From positions 62,001 to 126,000 of the forward strand of contig NZ_FQUP01000004.1 in assembly GCF_900129325.1 (NCBI RefSeq): 64,000 bases of DNA, in the 5' to 3' direction. Below the pieces are notes generated by a model. It was not told the DNA's origin and ran no database searches. It saw nothing but the letters and a program-made list of their open reading frames with translations. The position numbers were made by a program, and so were the translations under genes. Positions within the stretch are counted from its first letter, which is position 1. The number at the start of each line of letters is the position of its first letter. This document shows, one piece after another, positions 50,234 to 59,648 of the stretch. This stretch comes from Kaistia soli DSM 19436 (lineage in GTDB: Bacteria; Pseudomonadota; Alphaproteobacteria; Rhizobiales; Kaistiaceae).

Positions 50234-53200
50234 ATGACGGCCGTTGCGATGTTCATAGGTAAGCGTCCACGAGCAAGTGTGGGCTTCCTGGATACGACGG
50301 CTCTTTCAACGCTTTTAGTTTGTCGCGTGCCAGTCATCGTCCTGGCCATAGGGTTATCTCTCGCAACCAGCACAGTCTATGCCGCGAACTTCAACGTGGC
50401 GAGCGACTCCGACCTTCGGAACGCGATCAGCAGCTCGAGCGATGGCGACACCATCACGTTCACGGCCAACATCACTCTGGGCAGCAACCTGCCGAACGTG
50501 ACCAACAATGTTACCTTTGTCGGCGGCAACCACACCCTTTCGGGCGCCAACCAGTATCGCGGCCTGTTCGTGCAATCCGGCACGGTGGCGGTGAATGATC
50601 TCACTATTGCCGACGCCGTGGCGCAGGGCGGCAGCGGTGGCACCGGCTGGGGCGGGGGCGGTGGCGGTGGCGGCGCAGGACTCGGCGGCGCGCTGTTCAT
50701 CTCCAAGGACGCTCATGTCTCGGTCAGCAATGTCAGTTTGCAAAACAATGCAGCGCACGGTGGTGCGGGCGGAAGTAGCACTGGAGACGGCGGCGGCTCA
50801 TATGCGTGGACCAGCGGCGGCGGCGGCGGCTACTTGCCCAGCGGGGCCAATGGCGGCAATGCCAGCGCCTTCTCCAGTGGCGGAGGCGGAGCAGGTGGTG
50901 GCGGCGATGGCTACGACGACGCCAATGGAGCCAATGGAGAATTCGGCGGCGGCGGGGGTGGCTCCGGCCAAGCCTTCGGCGGATCCGGCGGCTTTGGCGG
51001 CGGCGGTGGAGGTGGTTCGGGGGGAACCACGAAGCCCGGTGGCTTTCTCGGCGGCAGTGGCGCTGCCGGCGGAACCAATTTCGACACCAAATTGGGTGGC
51101 GGAGGTGGTGGTGGCGCCGGCATGGGCGGAGCGATTTTTGTAGAGCAAGGCGGCTCCCTTGCATTGACGGGTCCGCTCAACGTCTCGGGGAACACGGCGG
51201 CAGGTGGCGCCGGCGGGGCCGGCTATGCCACGGGCGTGAAGGGTGGCGCGGCGGGCTCCGGCATATTCCTCGCCGGCAACGGTACACTGACCATAGAGCC
51301 GGCGACGGGCCAGACCTACAACATCGCTGACGCCATCGCCGATCAGACCGGCTCGGGCGGAACGGGCGCCGCTGCTGGCAGCTGGGCGCTGGTGAAAGAC
51401 GCACCGGGCACGCTGATCCTGACTGGCGCGAATACCTATAGCGGCGGAACTACCGTCAATAATGGCACCCTCCAGGGCAACAGCCTCGGCATCCAGGGCA
51501 ACATCCTGAACAATGCCCAGGTCCTGTTCGACCAGAGCGCCAACGGCATCTATGCCGGAAACATGTCGGGCACGGGCACTCTCATCAAGACCGGCACCGG
51601 CAACCTCACACTCGACGGCGTCAACACGCAGGCGGGCGGCACGCGGGTCGAGAACGGCGTGCTCTATTTCCGCACCGACGCCAGCCTCGGTGCGGCCGGC
51701 AGGGCCATCGAACTCGCTGGCGGCGCGATCGGGATCGGCACAGCAAACGGGCAGGCGATGAATCGCGCCCTGGCGCTGACGGGAACCGGCGGCATCTATG
51801 TAGGGCCGAACAGCGGCGATCCGAATGCCAAGGTCACCTGGAACGGGGCGATCAGCGGCGCCGGCGCCCTGATCGTCGCTGGAGACGGCATTCTCCAACT
51901 CGCCGCGAACAACACCTATACCGGCGGCACACGGATCGTCGGTGGCGATGTCAGGTTCACGACCGACGCTAATCTGGGTGCGGCCGGCGCAGGGATCGCG
52001 CTGAACAGCGGCACCATCGGTACCACTGCGGATGCGGCTGCGGCGCTTGCCATCGACCGCAATCTCACAGTGACCGACTTCGGCTCCATTTATGTCCAGA
52101 ATAATCCGTTGGTCTGGAGCGGCGATATCAGCGGCACCGGCCGACTCAGCAAGGACGGTGGCGGCGTCTTGCAACTCACCGGCACGAACACCTATAGCGG
52201 CGGGACCATCATCAATGAGGGTACGCTGCAGATCGCATCAGACGACAAGCTTGGCGCGGCCGGATCCAACATCCTGATGGTCAACAACGGTCACCTCTGG
52301 GCGACCAACAGCTTCACCACGGATCGTTCGATCACGTTGACGGATGCCGGCGGTGGCTTCCAGCTCGATGCCGGCACCACGTTGACACTGACGGGCGCCA
52401 TAGGGTCGGGCGGGACAGGCCCCAAGACACTCAGCCTGGTCGGCAGCGGCACGCTCGTCCTCGCCGCTGCTTCCTACGCGTATGGCGGGATCAACAATTA
52501 CGGTGGCACCATCGAGGGCAATACCAGCAACCTGCGCGGCGACATCGCCTTCGACAACAATGCCGGCAACACCAATGCCCGCTCGATCGTGTTCAATCAG
52601 ACGACCGACGGCACCTTTGCCGGCGACATCTCGGGCATGGGCAATACGCTGGGTCTTGGCACCATCACCAAGACCGGAGCCGGAACGCTGATCCTTGGCG
52701 GCACGAGCAAGTTCAAGTCGCAAGTCCCCGGCCTGGCAGAGTTCACGGTTCTCGGGGGTACGCTGCAAGGAACGAGTTCCAGCCTGCTCGGCGATATCGT
52801 CAACAATGCCGCCCTGAACTTCGACCAGAGCTTCGACGGCACCTATGCCGGCAGTATGAGCGGCACCGGCACTCTAGCCAAGAACGGCACTGGCAGAGTC
52901 AATCTCACCGGCGTTAGCAGCGTCGGCGGCGGAACGACGATCCTCGGCGGCAATCTCGCCGTCAACGGTCACCTGACCAGCAATGTCACTGTCGACAAGG
53001 GCGGCACGCTAAGCGGCTCTGGCAATGTGACGGGCGACATCACGAATAATGGCGGCACGATCAAGCCGGGCAACTCGATCGGGCATCTGACGGCCGACGG
53101 CACCTTCACGCTCAACAGCGGCGCGCTGGAGATGGAGGTCGATGCCGCCGGCGACAGCGACCGGATCAGCGTTGTCGGACAGGGCCACAAAGTCATGATC

Positions 53201-54535
53201 AATGCCGGCACGCTGCAGATCGTCGCCAATCCCGGCATCTACACGCCCGGCACCACCTACACCATCATCACTACCGAAGCCGGCGGCACCGTTACCTTCG
53301 GCGACGTGGCCGGTGGCGTCGGTTTCCTCACACCTGAGGTCTCGCTCGATCCCTGGCACATCTATGTCACGCTGGCACTCGCCGACAACGCGTTCCAGTC
53401 GGCCGGCGCGACGCCCAACCAGCAGGCGGTCGGCGGCGCGCTCGACGCCATCGCTGCCAGCGGCGAGGTCGATGGCCTCATTACCACCATGGCCAATGTG
53501 CCGATGGAGCAGGGCTCCGCCGCCCTGCAGGTGCTGAGCGGCCAGCCCTATGCCGACGTCGGCACGGTGAACCTGCGCGCCAGCCAGCTATTCATGAACG
53601 CGGTCGGACGCCAGATGTCGGTCGCGCGTAGGGGCACCTCAGGCGGTGACCGGGTCTCCCTTGCCAGCCCCGGCTCCGACGACATGGTCGGCTTCACGAC
53701 CTGGATGAGTGGCATCGGCAGCACCGGTAGCATCAGTGGCAACGCCAACGCCTCCGGTCTCGACTATTCGCTGGGCGGCACCGCCTTCGGCCTCGATTAC
53801 CGGCTCAATCCCAGCCTGCTGCTCGGTGTTGCCGGCGGCTATGTCGCCGGCTCGCAATCGGTCGACGGCTTCGCGGGCGACAGCGACCTCGACACGCTGA
53901 GCGTCGCCGCCTACGCCTCCTTCGCGCAGGGCGCGTTCTACGCCGACGCGCTGGCGGGGTACGCCAACGCCAGCAACAGCCTGCAGCGTTTCATCGGAAG
54001 CCCGGGTCTTGCTCCGGGGATCGCCTATGGCGATACCGACGCCGGCCAGTTCCTCGGCCAGATCGAGACCGGCTACAGGTTCGACGTCGACACACCGTTC
54101 AAGTCCTCGATCACCCCCTTCGGCCGGCTTCAGGTGGTCTCGCTCGGCCAGGACGGCTTCACCGAGACCGGCTCCAGCCTCTACAACCTCTCCGTCGCGT
54201 CGCAATCCACCACCTCGGTGCGCACCACCTTTGGTGCCGATTTCAACGCCACCCTCGATCTCGGCACCGGCATGCCGCTCGACCTTGGGCTGCGGCTCGG
54301 CTGGGTGCACGAATTCGCCGACACGGTGCAGTCGATGAATGCGTCGTTCACCTCCGCTCCAGGTGCCGATTTCACCGTGTTCGGCACCACGCTGCCCCGC
54401 GACAGCGCGCTGGTCGGCTTCTCCGGCAACTTAGGGATCAGCGACAACGCCTCACTGTTCGCCAGTTACGATGCGGAACTCGGCAACGGTGACGACAACC
54501 AGCAGCTCTGGGGCGGGCTCAAGCTGACGTGGTGA
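50234..54535 (+). CDS. Autotransporter (type Va) with Gly-rich passenger and PATR repeats
   Basis: A 1433-residue outer-membrane protein. ATG 50234 (GAGGA eight bases upstream) gives a long signal peptide of about 50 residues ending TSTVYA. A short beta-helix start (DLRNAISSSSDGDTITFTAN) leads into a Gly-rich stretch at residues about 131-342. Passenger-associated repeats follow at residues about 390, 454, 549, 642, 739, 815 and 885 (for example TLILTGANTYSGGTTVNNGT). Residues about 1150-1433 form the translocator barrel (GFTTWMSGIGSTGSISGNAN, WVHEFADTVQSMNASFTSAP), ending in the terminal aromatic of GGLKLTW. Probably a surface adhesin or anchor. A decayed copy of its N-terminal part lies at 59155. 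Confidence 0.94.
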   Translation: MTAVAMFIGKRPRASVGFLDTTALSTLLVCRVPVIVLAIGLSLATSTVYAANFNVASDSDLRNAISSSSDGDTITFTANITLGSNLPNVTNNVTFVGGNHTLSGANQYRGLFVQSGTVAVNDLTIADAVAQGGSGGTGWGGGGGGGGAGLGGALFISKDAHVSVSNVSLQNNAAHGGAGGSSTGDGGGSYAWTSGGGGGYLPSGANGGNASAFSSGGGGAGGGGDGYDDANGANGEFGGGGGGSGQAFGGSGGFGGGGGGGSGGTTKPGGFLGGSGAAGGTNFDTKLGGGGGGGAGMGGAIFVEQGGSLALTGPLNVSGNTAAGGAGGAGYATGVKGGAAGSGIFLAGNGTLTIEPATGQTYNIADAIADQTGSGGTGAAAGSWALVKDAPGTLILTGANTYSGGTTVNNGTLQGNSLGIQGNILNNAQVLFDQSANGIYAGNMSGTGTLIKTGTGNLTLDGVNTQAGGTRVENGVLYFRTDASLGAAGRAIELAGGAIGIGTANGQAMNRALALTGTGGIYVGPNSGDPNAKVTWNGAISGAGALIVAGDGILQLAANNTYTGGTRIVGGDVRFTTDANLGAAGAGIALNSGTIGTTADAAAALAIDRNLTVTDFGSIYVQNNPLVWSGDISGTGRLSKDGGGVLQLTGTNTYSGGTIINEGTLQIASDDKLGAAGSNILMVNNGHLWATNSFTTDRSITLTDAGGGFQLDAGTTLTLTGAIGSGGTGPKTLSLVGSGTLVLAAASYAYGGINNYGGTIEGNTSNLRGDIAFDNNAGNTNARSIVFNQTTDGTFAGDISGMGNTLGLGTITKTGAGTLILGGTSKFKSQVPGLAEFTVLGGTLQGTSSSLLGDIVNNAALNFDQSFDGTYAGSMSGTGTLAKNGTGRVNLTGVSSVGGGTTILGGNLAVNGHLTSNVTVDKGGTLSGSGNVTGDITNNGGTIKPGNSIGHLTADGTFTLNSGALEMEVDAAGDSDRISVVGQGHKVMINAGTLQIVANPGIYTPGTTYTIITTEAGGTVTFGDVAGGVGFLTPEVSLDPWHIYVTLALADNAFQSAGATPNQQAVGGALDAIAASGEVDGLITTMANVPMEQGSAALQVLSGQPYADVGTVNLRASQLFMNAVGRQMSVARRGTSGGDRVSLASPGSDDMVGFTTWMSGIGSTGSISGNANASGLDYSLGGTAFGLDYRLNPSLLLGVAGGYVAGSQSVDGFAGDSDLDTLSVAAYASFAQGAFYADALAGYANASNSLQRFIGSPGLAPGIAYGDTDAGQFLGQIETGYRFDVDTPFKSSITPFGRLQVVSLGQDGFTETGSSLYNLSVASQSTTSVRTTFGADFNATLDLGTGMPLDLGLRLGWVHEFADTVQSMNASFTSAPGADFTVFGTTLPRDSALVGFSGNLGISDNASLFASYDAELGNGDDNQQLWGGLKLTW

Positions 54536-54608
54536 TGGCTGAGGACGCGCACGTCTCGATGTCTCGCCACCAGCCACCCGACCGACCAGTCAAATTGGAG
54601 AAAGCATT

Positions 54609-55301
54609 ATGCTAGATCGACGTATCGTACTCTTCGCCGGCATGGCTGCGCCGGTCGCGACAATGGTCAGCGCCACCGCCACGGCGCAGGGGGCGCCCGG
54701 CCTCGTTTCGGCCCAGGTCGCCGATCCGAACGGCGAACTGGCAGCAAAACGCTTCGAGATGCTGCGTCGCTTCCGCAGCATGTATTCGGGCCGGCATTTC
54801 GAGCTGGATCTGTTCGATGCCGATACCGGATATCTTCAGACCACGCTCGCAGATGCCGACCGTATGTCGCTGCGCTTTTTCGTCGAGTATAACAACGTCT
54901 GGTGGTTTGCGATCATCGACGGCGTCGACGTGCCCTCCATCGCCTACGATCCGGAGACGGACACCGGCGCCATCGTGCTCGACATCCGCTATGGCGACCA
55001 GCACCTGCTCGCCATGCAGCACATTCAGTTTAAGGGGGACCGTATCTCGCGGCTCCAGACCTATGCATCGAATACTTTCTTCGGCAGGGACAAACCGCTG
55101 ATCCGCCTTGACGCCTATGGCAACGCGATCTGGCTTGAGACCGGATACGATTTGAAAATCTCGGCGGAAGCCGCCGAGGTGTTCCTGCGAACCCCCGAGG
55201 GACTGCGCTTCGCGGAACATGAGCCCACCCGCGCCGCCATCATACGGATCAAGGGCAATCTGGCCGATCTGCGCAAGCGCTACGGCTGGCCGCCGATCTG
55301 A
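54609..55301 (+). CDS. Secreted hypothetical protein
   Basis: 230 residues. A signal-like N-terminus (MLDRRIVLFAGMAAPVATMV, with ATAQG as probable cleavage region) is followed by a mixed alpha/beta domain (RFRSMYSGRHFELDLFDADT, VWWFAIIDGVDVPSIAYDPE, RYGDQHLLAMQHIQFKGDRI), loosely like SnoaL/NTF2 folds. GGAG is eight bases upstream of ATG 54609. It sits 73 bases after the autotransporter and 82 before the monooxygenase, so possibly one transcript. Function not recognised. Confidence 0.75.
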   Translation: MLDRRIVLFAGMAAPVATMVSATATAQGAPGLVSAQVADPNGELAAKRFEMLRRFRSMYSGRHFELDLFDADTGYLQTTLADADRMSLRFFVEYNNVWWFAIIDGVDVPSIAYDPETDTGAIVLDIRYGDQHLLAMQHIQFKGDRISRLQTYASNTFFGRDKPLIRLDAYGNAIWLETGYDLKISAEAAEVFLRTPEGLRFAEHEPTRAAIIRIKGNLADLRKRYGWPPI

Positions 55302-55383
55302 ACGCGGCGATGATGCGTCCCGTGGCATTTCGCTATCCGGCTCCGCGACGCTCGCTGAACTGCAGCAAGGAAAGACGAGTTTC

Positions 55384-56937
55384 ATGAAAACCGATGCAGA
55401 CGTTCTTGTCGTGGGCGCCGGCCCCACCGGACTGCTGCTGGCGGCCGAGTTGCAGCGCCGGGCCGTCGATTGCCTGCTGATCGACGCCCATGACAAACCG
55501 ATGTCGTGGGATCGGGCAACGGTCGTCCATCCCCGGTCGATCGAGATATTCGACGCCCTCGGCATATCCGCTCCCTTGCTGCAGGCCGGCGTCCGCCAGC
55601 GCCTGGCGCGCGTTCATTCGGACGGAAGGGCGCTGGGCGATATCGACCTCTCCCTCTCGGGCAGCCGCTATGCCTATAATCTCGGCGTCTCCGAGGAGGT
55701 CACCGAAGCGATCCTGACGGATTACCTCGGCCGGCTCGGCGGCTCGGTGACGCGTTCGACCCGTCTGGCAGACCTCCGGCAGCAGGAGGATGGCGTCACG
55801 GCGATCCTGGAATGCGAAGGCGAGCCGAGAGAGGTCCGCGCCCGGTGGGTGGTGGGTTGCGACGGGCATCACTCGACGGTCCGCTCGCTTGCCGGCATCG
55901 AGCAGGATGGCCACGAGATCGAGGAACCCTGGGCGGTGTTCGACACCGCCATCAGCGGCTGGCCGTATTCCCACGAGGCCAACTACGCCTATCTCGATGC
56001 AACGCCGATTATCCTGACTGCGCTGCCGGATCAGCGCTGGCGCGTCTATCTCAGGCCGAGCTCCGAGGAATCCGACCTGGTGGCGGATGCTGCCGGCACG
56101 CTGATCGGCTATCTCCCCGATGCAACCTTCACCGAAGTCGCCAATCCGACGCGTTTCCATTGCTATACCAGGGTCGCGAAACAATACCGCGCCGGGCGCC
56201 TGCTGCTCGCGGGGGACGCGGCACATACCTGCAGCCCGATACAGGGCCACGGCATGAATAGCGGCCTGCAGGATGCCTTCAACCTTGCCTGGAAGCTGGC
56301 GCTGGTGTGCAAGGGTCGCTCCTCGCAATCCCTACTCGACAGCTATGAGGCGGAACGACGCCCGGTGGCGCTGAAGTTCACGGCGGCCGGCGACGAGGCC
56401 GACCAAGCCCAGATGCTGAGGGATGGGGCCGACCGTCGCGCCCGCGACGCGGCCATCCGCGGGGTGTTCGCCGATCCTGTCACGCGCCGGCAGGAAGCGG
56501 TGGCCGAGGCCGAACACGACATCGACTATGGTGCGTCGCCCATCGTGATGGGCGAGCGCAATGACGGGCTCGCACCCGGTCAGTTGTGGCCGAGCGATCT
56601 CGCGATATCGCCAGCCCGCGAGGCACCCTCAACGTCCGTCACGGCCACTGGCCATACCGCGATCGTCGTCAGCGGCATTCTGGCGGAAGCGGACGAGGCG
56701 GCGGAACTCCATCGGTTGGTCAAGGCGCATTTCGGCACGCCGGTTTTCGACTTCGACGCCGAGCCTTCAGCCGGAGAAGAGTCTGCCAGCAGCGACCCCG
56801 CCATCGCCGAGCGGCTCGGGGTGCGCGGCGTGACGCTCTTTTTAGTGCGGCCAGACGGCTATCTCGGACTGCGCGCCGACGGGCATCACGCCGACGCGCT
56901 GGCCGCCTATGCGGCCCGGCTCGGCTCACCGCCATGA
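55384..56937 (+). CDS. FAD-dependent aromatic monooxygenase (PheA/TetX-like)
   Basis: A 517-residue class A flavoprotein hydroxylase. VLVVGAGPTGLLLAAELQRR is the FAD Rossmann motif, WVVGCDGHHSTVRSLAG the DG motif, RLLLAGDAAHTCSPIQGHGM followed by NSGLQDAFNLAWKLALVCKG the GD motif; the C-terminal thioredoxin-like domain ends GYLGLRADGHHADALAAYAA. These enzymes hydroxylate phenols, polyketides or antibiotics with NAD(P)H and O2. MKTDADV at 55384 is the best start, with AAGGA about 12 bases upstream. The stop overlaps the SMP-30 remnant start (ATGA). Confidence 0.93.
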   Translation: MKTDADVLVVGAGPTGLLLAAELQRRAVDCLLIDAHDKPMSWDRATVVHPRSIEIFDALGISAPLLQAGVRQRLARVHSDGRALGDIDLSLSGSRYAYNLGVSEEVTEAILTDYLGRLGGSVTRSTRLADLRQQEDGVTAILECEGEPREVRARWVVGCDGHHSTVRSLAGIEQDGHEIEEPWAVFDTAISGWPYSHEANYAYLDATPIILTALPDQRWRVYLRPSSEESDLVADAAGTLIGYLPDATFTEVANPTRFHCYTRVAKQYRAGRLLLAGDAAHTCSPIQGHGMNSGLQDAFNLAWKLALVCKGRSSQSLLDSYEAERRPVALKFTAAGDEADQAQMLRDGADRRARDAAIRGVFADPVTRRQEAVAEAEHDIDYGASPIVMGERNDGLAPGQLWPSDLAISPAREAPSTSVTATGHTAIVVSGILAEADEAAELHRLVKAHFGTPVFDFDAEPSAGEESASSDPAIAERLGVRGVTLFLVRPDGYLGLRADGHHADALAAYAARLGSPP

Positions 56938-57175
56938 GCGCATTCTCGGTCATCGATCCGCGCTTCGACAGGCTGGCTCTCCATCTGGCGAAGCTCGAAT
57001 GCCTATGGACCGGCGGATCACCTGCACCGAGCATATCGGACCCGTCGAGGTCCCCGGAAACGTGTCGAACCTCTGCTTCAGCGGGCGCAGGCACAACCGG
57101 CTGTTCATCACCGCGCCGACCGCGCCTGCCGCCATCTACCTCAACGCACAGGGCGCGCAGCACCCACACCCGTGA
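56934..57175 (+). pseudogene. SMP-30/gluconolactonase-family gene with a large internal deletion
   Basis: ATG 56934 starts MSAFSVIDPRFDRLALHLAK, then LECLWTGG, the usual N-terminus of SMP-30/gluconolactonases of about 290-300 residues. At about 57010 the frame changes and the sequence becomes the family's C-terminus: EHIGPVEVPGNVSNLCFSGR, RHNRLFITAPTAPAAIYLNA, then QGAQ and a stop at 57175. About 200 codons of the propeller are missing. The overlap with the monooxygenase stop shows it was a co-translated lactonase partner. Confidence 0.8.
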
Positions 57176-57228
57176 GGCAGTTCGGAGCGAGTGGCCGGCA
57201 CATTGATTGTCGCATTTGGAGATCGATT

Positions 57229-58800
57229 ATGACTTCGCTGAAGCTTGCGCTGCTGGCGCTGCTGCTCGGCTCCACGCTGAGCCTTCCCGCACAGGGCCAG
57301 ACAATTCCCCTCACCCTCGGCGCGATTCCCCCCGAGGACGTGATCCCGCTGGCCGAGGGGGGCATTGAGAAGGCGTTGGCCGCGCTCCCGGCCGCCATCG
57401 AGGACACGCTCAAGCGCAGCGGCGTGCCCGGCGCTGCGGTGGCCGTCGTCCACGGCGGAAGTACCGTCTTCGCGCGCGGTTTCGGAGTACGAGAACTGGG
57501 AAAAAGCGCGGCGATCGACACGGCGACAGTCTTCCAGTTGGCCTCCCTGTCGAAGCCGATCGCTGCCACGATTGCCGCCATCCAGGTCACCAAGGGCGTA
57601 GTGAAATGGGATGATCCGGTCGCGAAATATCTCCCCGACTTCAAGCTCGCGGAAGCCTATGTGACGGCCAATGCCACGGTGGGCGACTTCTATTCGCACC
57701 GCTCGGGCCTGCCCCATGCTGCCGGCGATACTCTGGAGGATTTGGGGTTCGACCGCGCGACGATCTTCGAGCGGCTGCGCCTGCTGAGGCTCGACCCGTT
57801 CCGTATCACCTACGCCTATACCAATTTCGGCCTCACAGCCGGAGCCGAGGCGGTGGCAGCCGCCGCCGGGAAGCCGTGGGCGGACCTTGCCGAGCAGGCA
57901 CTCTATTCGCCCCTCGGCATGACATCGACGAGCTCGCGCTACGCCGACTTCGTGGCGCGCAAGAACCGCGCGGCGCTGCACACTCTCCAGGCTGGCCGCT
58001 TCGTGCCGCTCTATCAACGCGACGCCGACCAGCAGGCGCCCGCCGGCGGCGTCTCCTCCAATGTGACCGACCTCGCGGAATGGCTGAAGCTGTTGCTGGC
58101 CAATGGCCGGCATGGCGGCAAGGAAATGATCGCGCCCAACGACCTTCTGCCAGCGCTGCGCGCCGAGTCCTTCAGCTCGCCCGCCCAAACCATCGGATCG
58201 CGCTCGGGCTTCTACGGCTACGGCTTCAACGTCTCGGTCAATGCCAACGGCCGGCCGGCGATGAGCCATTCCGGGGCCTTCGTGCTCGGTGCCGGCACCA
58301 ATGTGCAGATCTTGCCGTCTGCCGACATCGCCATCGTCGTCCTGACCAATGGCGGACCGGTAGGTGCGGCCGAAACCATATCGAGCCAGTTCATGGATAT
58401 CGTGCAATACGGCGCGACGACCCGCGACTGGTATCCACTGCTGCATCCGTTGCTGATGCAGAATTACGACCCGTTCGGCGATCTCGTCGGCAAGATCGCC
58501 CCCGCGACAGTGACCGCGGCGCGACCGCTGGGCGACTATGTCGGCAGCTTCGAGAGTGCCTATTTCGGCCCCGCCCGCATTTCGCAAGGCAAGGACGGTC
58601 TCGTCCTCACGCTCGGTCCCGGCAATGTGACGATGCCGATGACCCATTGGGACGGCGACACCTTCTCCATCGCGCCGCGCAGCGAGAATGCGCCTTACGG
58701 CTCGTTGTCCTCGGTCCGGTTCGCGGTGAAAGGTGGCAGGGTCGAGGCCGTCAGCATCGACTATCTCAATGCTGACGGCCTTGCGACATGGACGCGATGA
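57229..58800 (+). CDS. Exported serine hydrolase (class C beta-lactamase / esterase family)
   Basis: A 523-residue penicillin-binding-fold enzyme. Signal peptide MTSLKLALLALLLGSTLSLP with cleavage near AQG. Nucleophile FQLASLSKPIAATIAAI (SxxK), TYAYTNFGLTAGAEAVA (YxN), AMSHSGAFVLGAGTNVQI as the third box (HSG). A C-terminal beta domain of about 110 residues follows (DYVGSFESAYFGPARISQGK). GGAG is eight bases before ATG 57229. Could be an esterase, amidase or peptidase; antibiotic resistance is only one option. Confidence 0.9.
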   Translation: MTSLKLALLALLLGSTLSLPAQGQTIPLTLGAIPPEDVIPLAEGGIEKALAALPAAIEDTLKRSGVPGAAVAVVHGGSTVFARGFGVRELGKSAAIDTATVFQLASLSKPIAATIAAIQVTKGVVKWDDPVAKYLPDFKLAEAYVTANATVGDFYSHRSGLPHAAGDTLEDLGFDRATIFERLRLLRLDPFRITYAYTNFGLTAGAEAVAAAAGKPWADLAEQALYSPLGMTSTSSRYADFVARKNRAALHTLQAGRFVPLYQRDADQQAPAGGVSSNVTDLAEWLKLLLANGRHGGKEMIAPNDLLPALRAESFSSPAQTIGSRSGFYGYGFNVSVNANGRPAMSHSGAFVLGAGTNVQILPSADIAIVVLTNGGPVGAAETISSQFMDIVQYGATTRDWYPLLHPLLMQNYDPFGDLVGKIAPATVTAARPLGDYVGSFESAYFGPARISQGKDGLVLTLGPGNVTMPMTHWDGDTFSIAPRSENAPYGSLSSVRFAVKGGRVEAVSIDYLNADGLATWTR

Positions 58801-59154
58801 TCGCGGCCTTACCCGTTCGACATGCCTCGGACGAACTGGACGAGGTCTCACATCTAGTGGGCGCGACCTCCCTCGCGCCCATTCCTGTCGGGTGATCTGG
58901 GCATCATTCACCCGTGCGGTGCGCCGGCATCAACCGGAGATGCGCTGAACGACCAGTCCGTACAGGTCCCAACGGCACATTCTTCGCCCCGAAATGCGCT
59001 ATGCAGCCCACGCCGCCGCCGTCGCTTTCCGTAGCAGAATCGACTGATTCTCCTCGCCAAAACCCCCGTAAGGAGTGGCTTCGGTATCGCCGGATGTCTC
59101 CTCCGTGGGAAATGCCTGTCAACGACGGGCCGACCTCACGCGCGGGCAACGATC
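58801..59154. other. Intergenic; no gene seen
   Basis: High-GC DNA between the serine hydrolase and the autotransporter remnant. Frames are short, without ribosome sites or family resemblance. Confidence 0.4.
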
Positions 59155-59480
59155 CCAGCCATCGGCTTCTTATTGCTTGCGGGCCCGGCCTTCGCGGCAG
59201 ACTTCAATGTCGCCAACGACGCCGAACCGCGTCGCGCGATCGGCAGAGCCGGAGATGGCGATACCATCACCTGCACCGCCAATATTACGCTCGCAAGTAA
59301 CCTGCCGACGGTGCAGCGCAACGTGACGTTCAAAGGCGGTAACTTCTCCCTGTCCGGCAACAGCCGGTATCGCGGCCTGTTCGTGGAGTCCGGCACCGTC
59401 GCGGTCAATGATCTGACCATCACGCAGGCGCGGGCGCGGGGGTGGAAATGGCTGGAACGGTTTCGGCGGCGGCGGGGGCG
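59155..59480 (+). pseudogene. Decayed duplicate of the autotransporter N-terminus
   Basis: In one frame: TIPAIGFLLLAGPAFAADFN, DGDTITCTANITLASNLPTV, NVTFKGGNFSLSGNSRYRGL, FVESGTVAVNDLTITQA. These align with DGDTITFTANITLGSNLPNV and NQYRGLFVQSGTVAVNDLTI of the intact protein at 50234. After about 59432 the frame shifts and GGGNGWNGFGGGGGGAR continues the Gly-rich tract in another frame before homology ends near 59480. No start with ribosome site and no barrel remain. Confidence 0.85.
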
Positions 59481-59648
59481 GCGCGAGGCTCGTCCGCTCA
59501 TGGAGCAAAGCACATTCATTGCCCCTGGCGTCAGATGTCGGGAGTATCGCCGTCTCCGAGAAGCCGCCCGGTTAACTCGGGCGAGCCAAGATAACCAGCA
59601 AAACAACTCTCCCCATACTATACGGACGATGGGCGTTGAGGCACGAAG

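Noticed and set aside
50600-51300. Repetitive GGC-rich DNA as a possible CRISPR or minisatellite array
   Set aside because: Repeats are irregular, in frame and encode a Gly-rich passenger; no constant repeat/spacer spacing. No CRISPR array was seen anywhere in the window.
50798-52174. 458-codon minus-strand frame within the autotransporter
   Set aside because: Shadow frame caused by the Gly/Ala-rich repeats; the plus-strand frame has signal peptide, PATR repeats and barrel.
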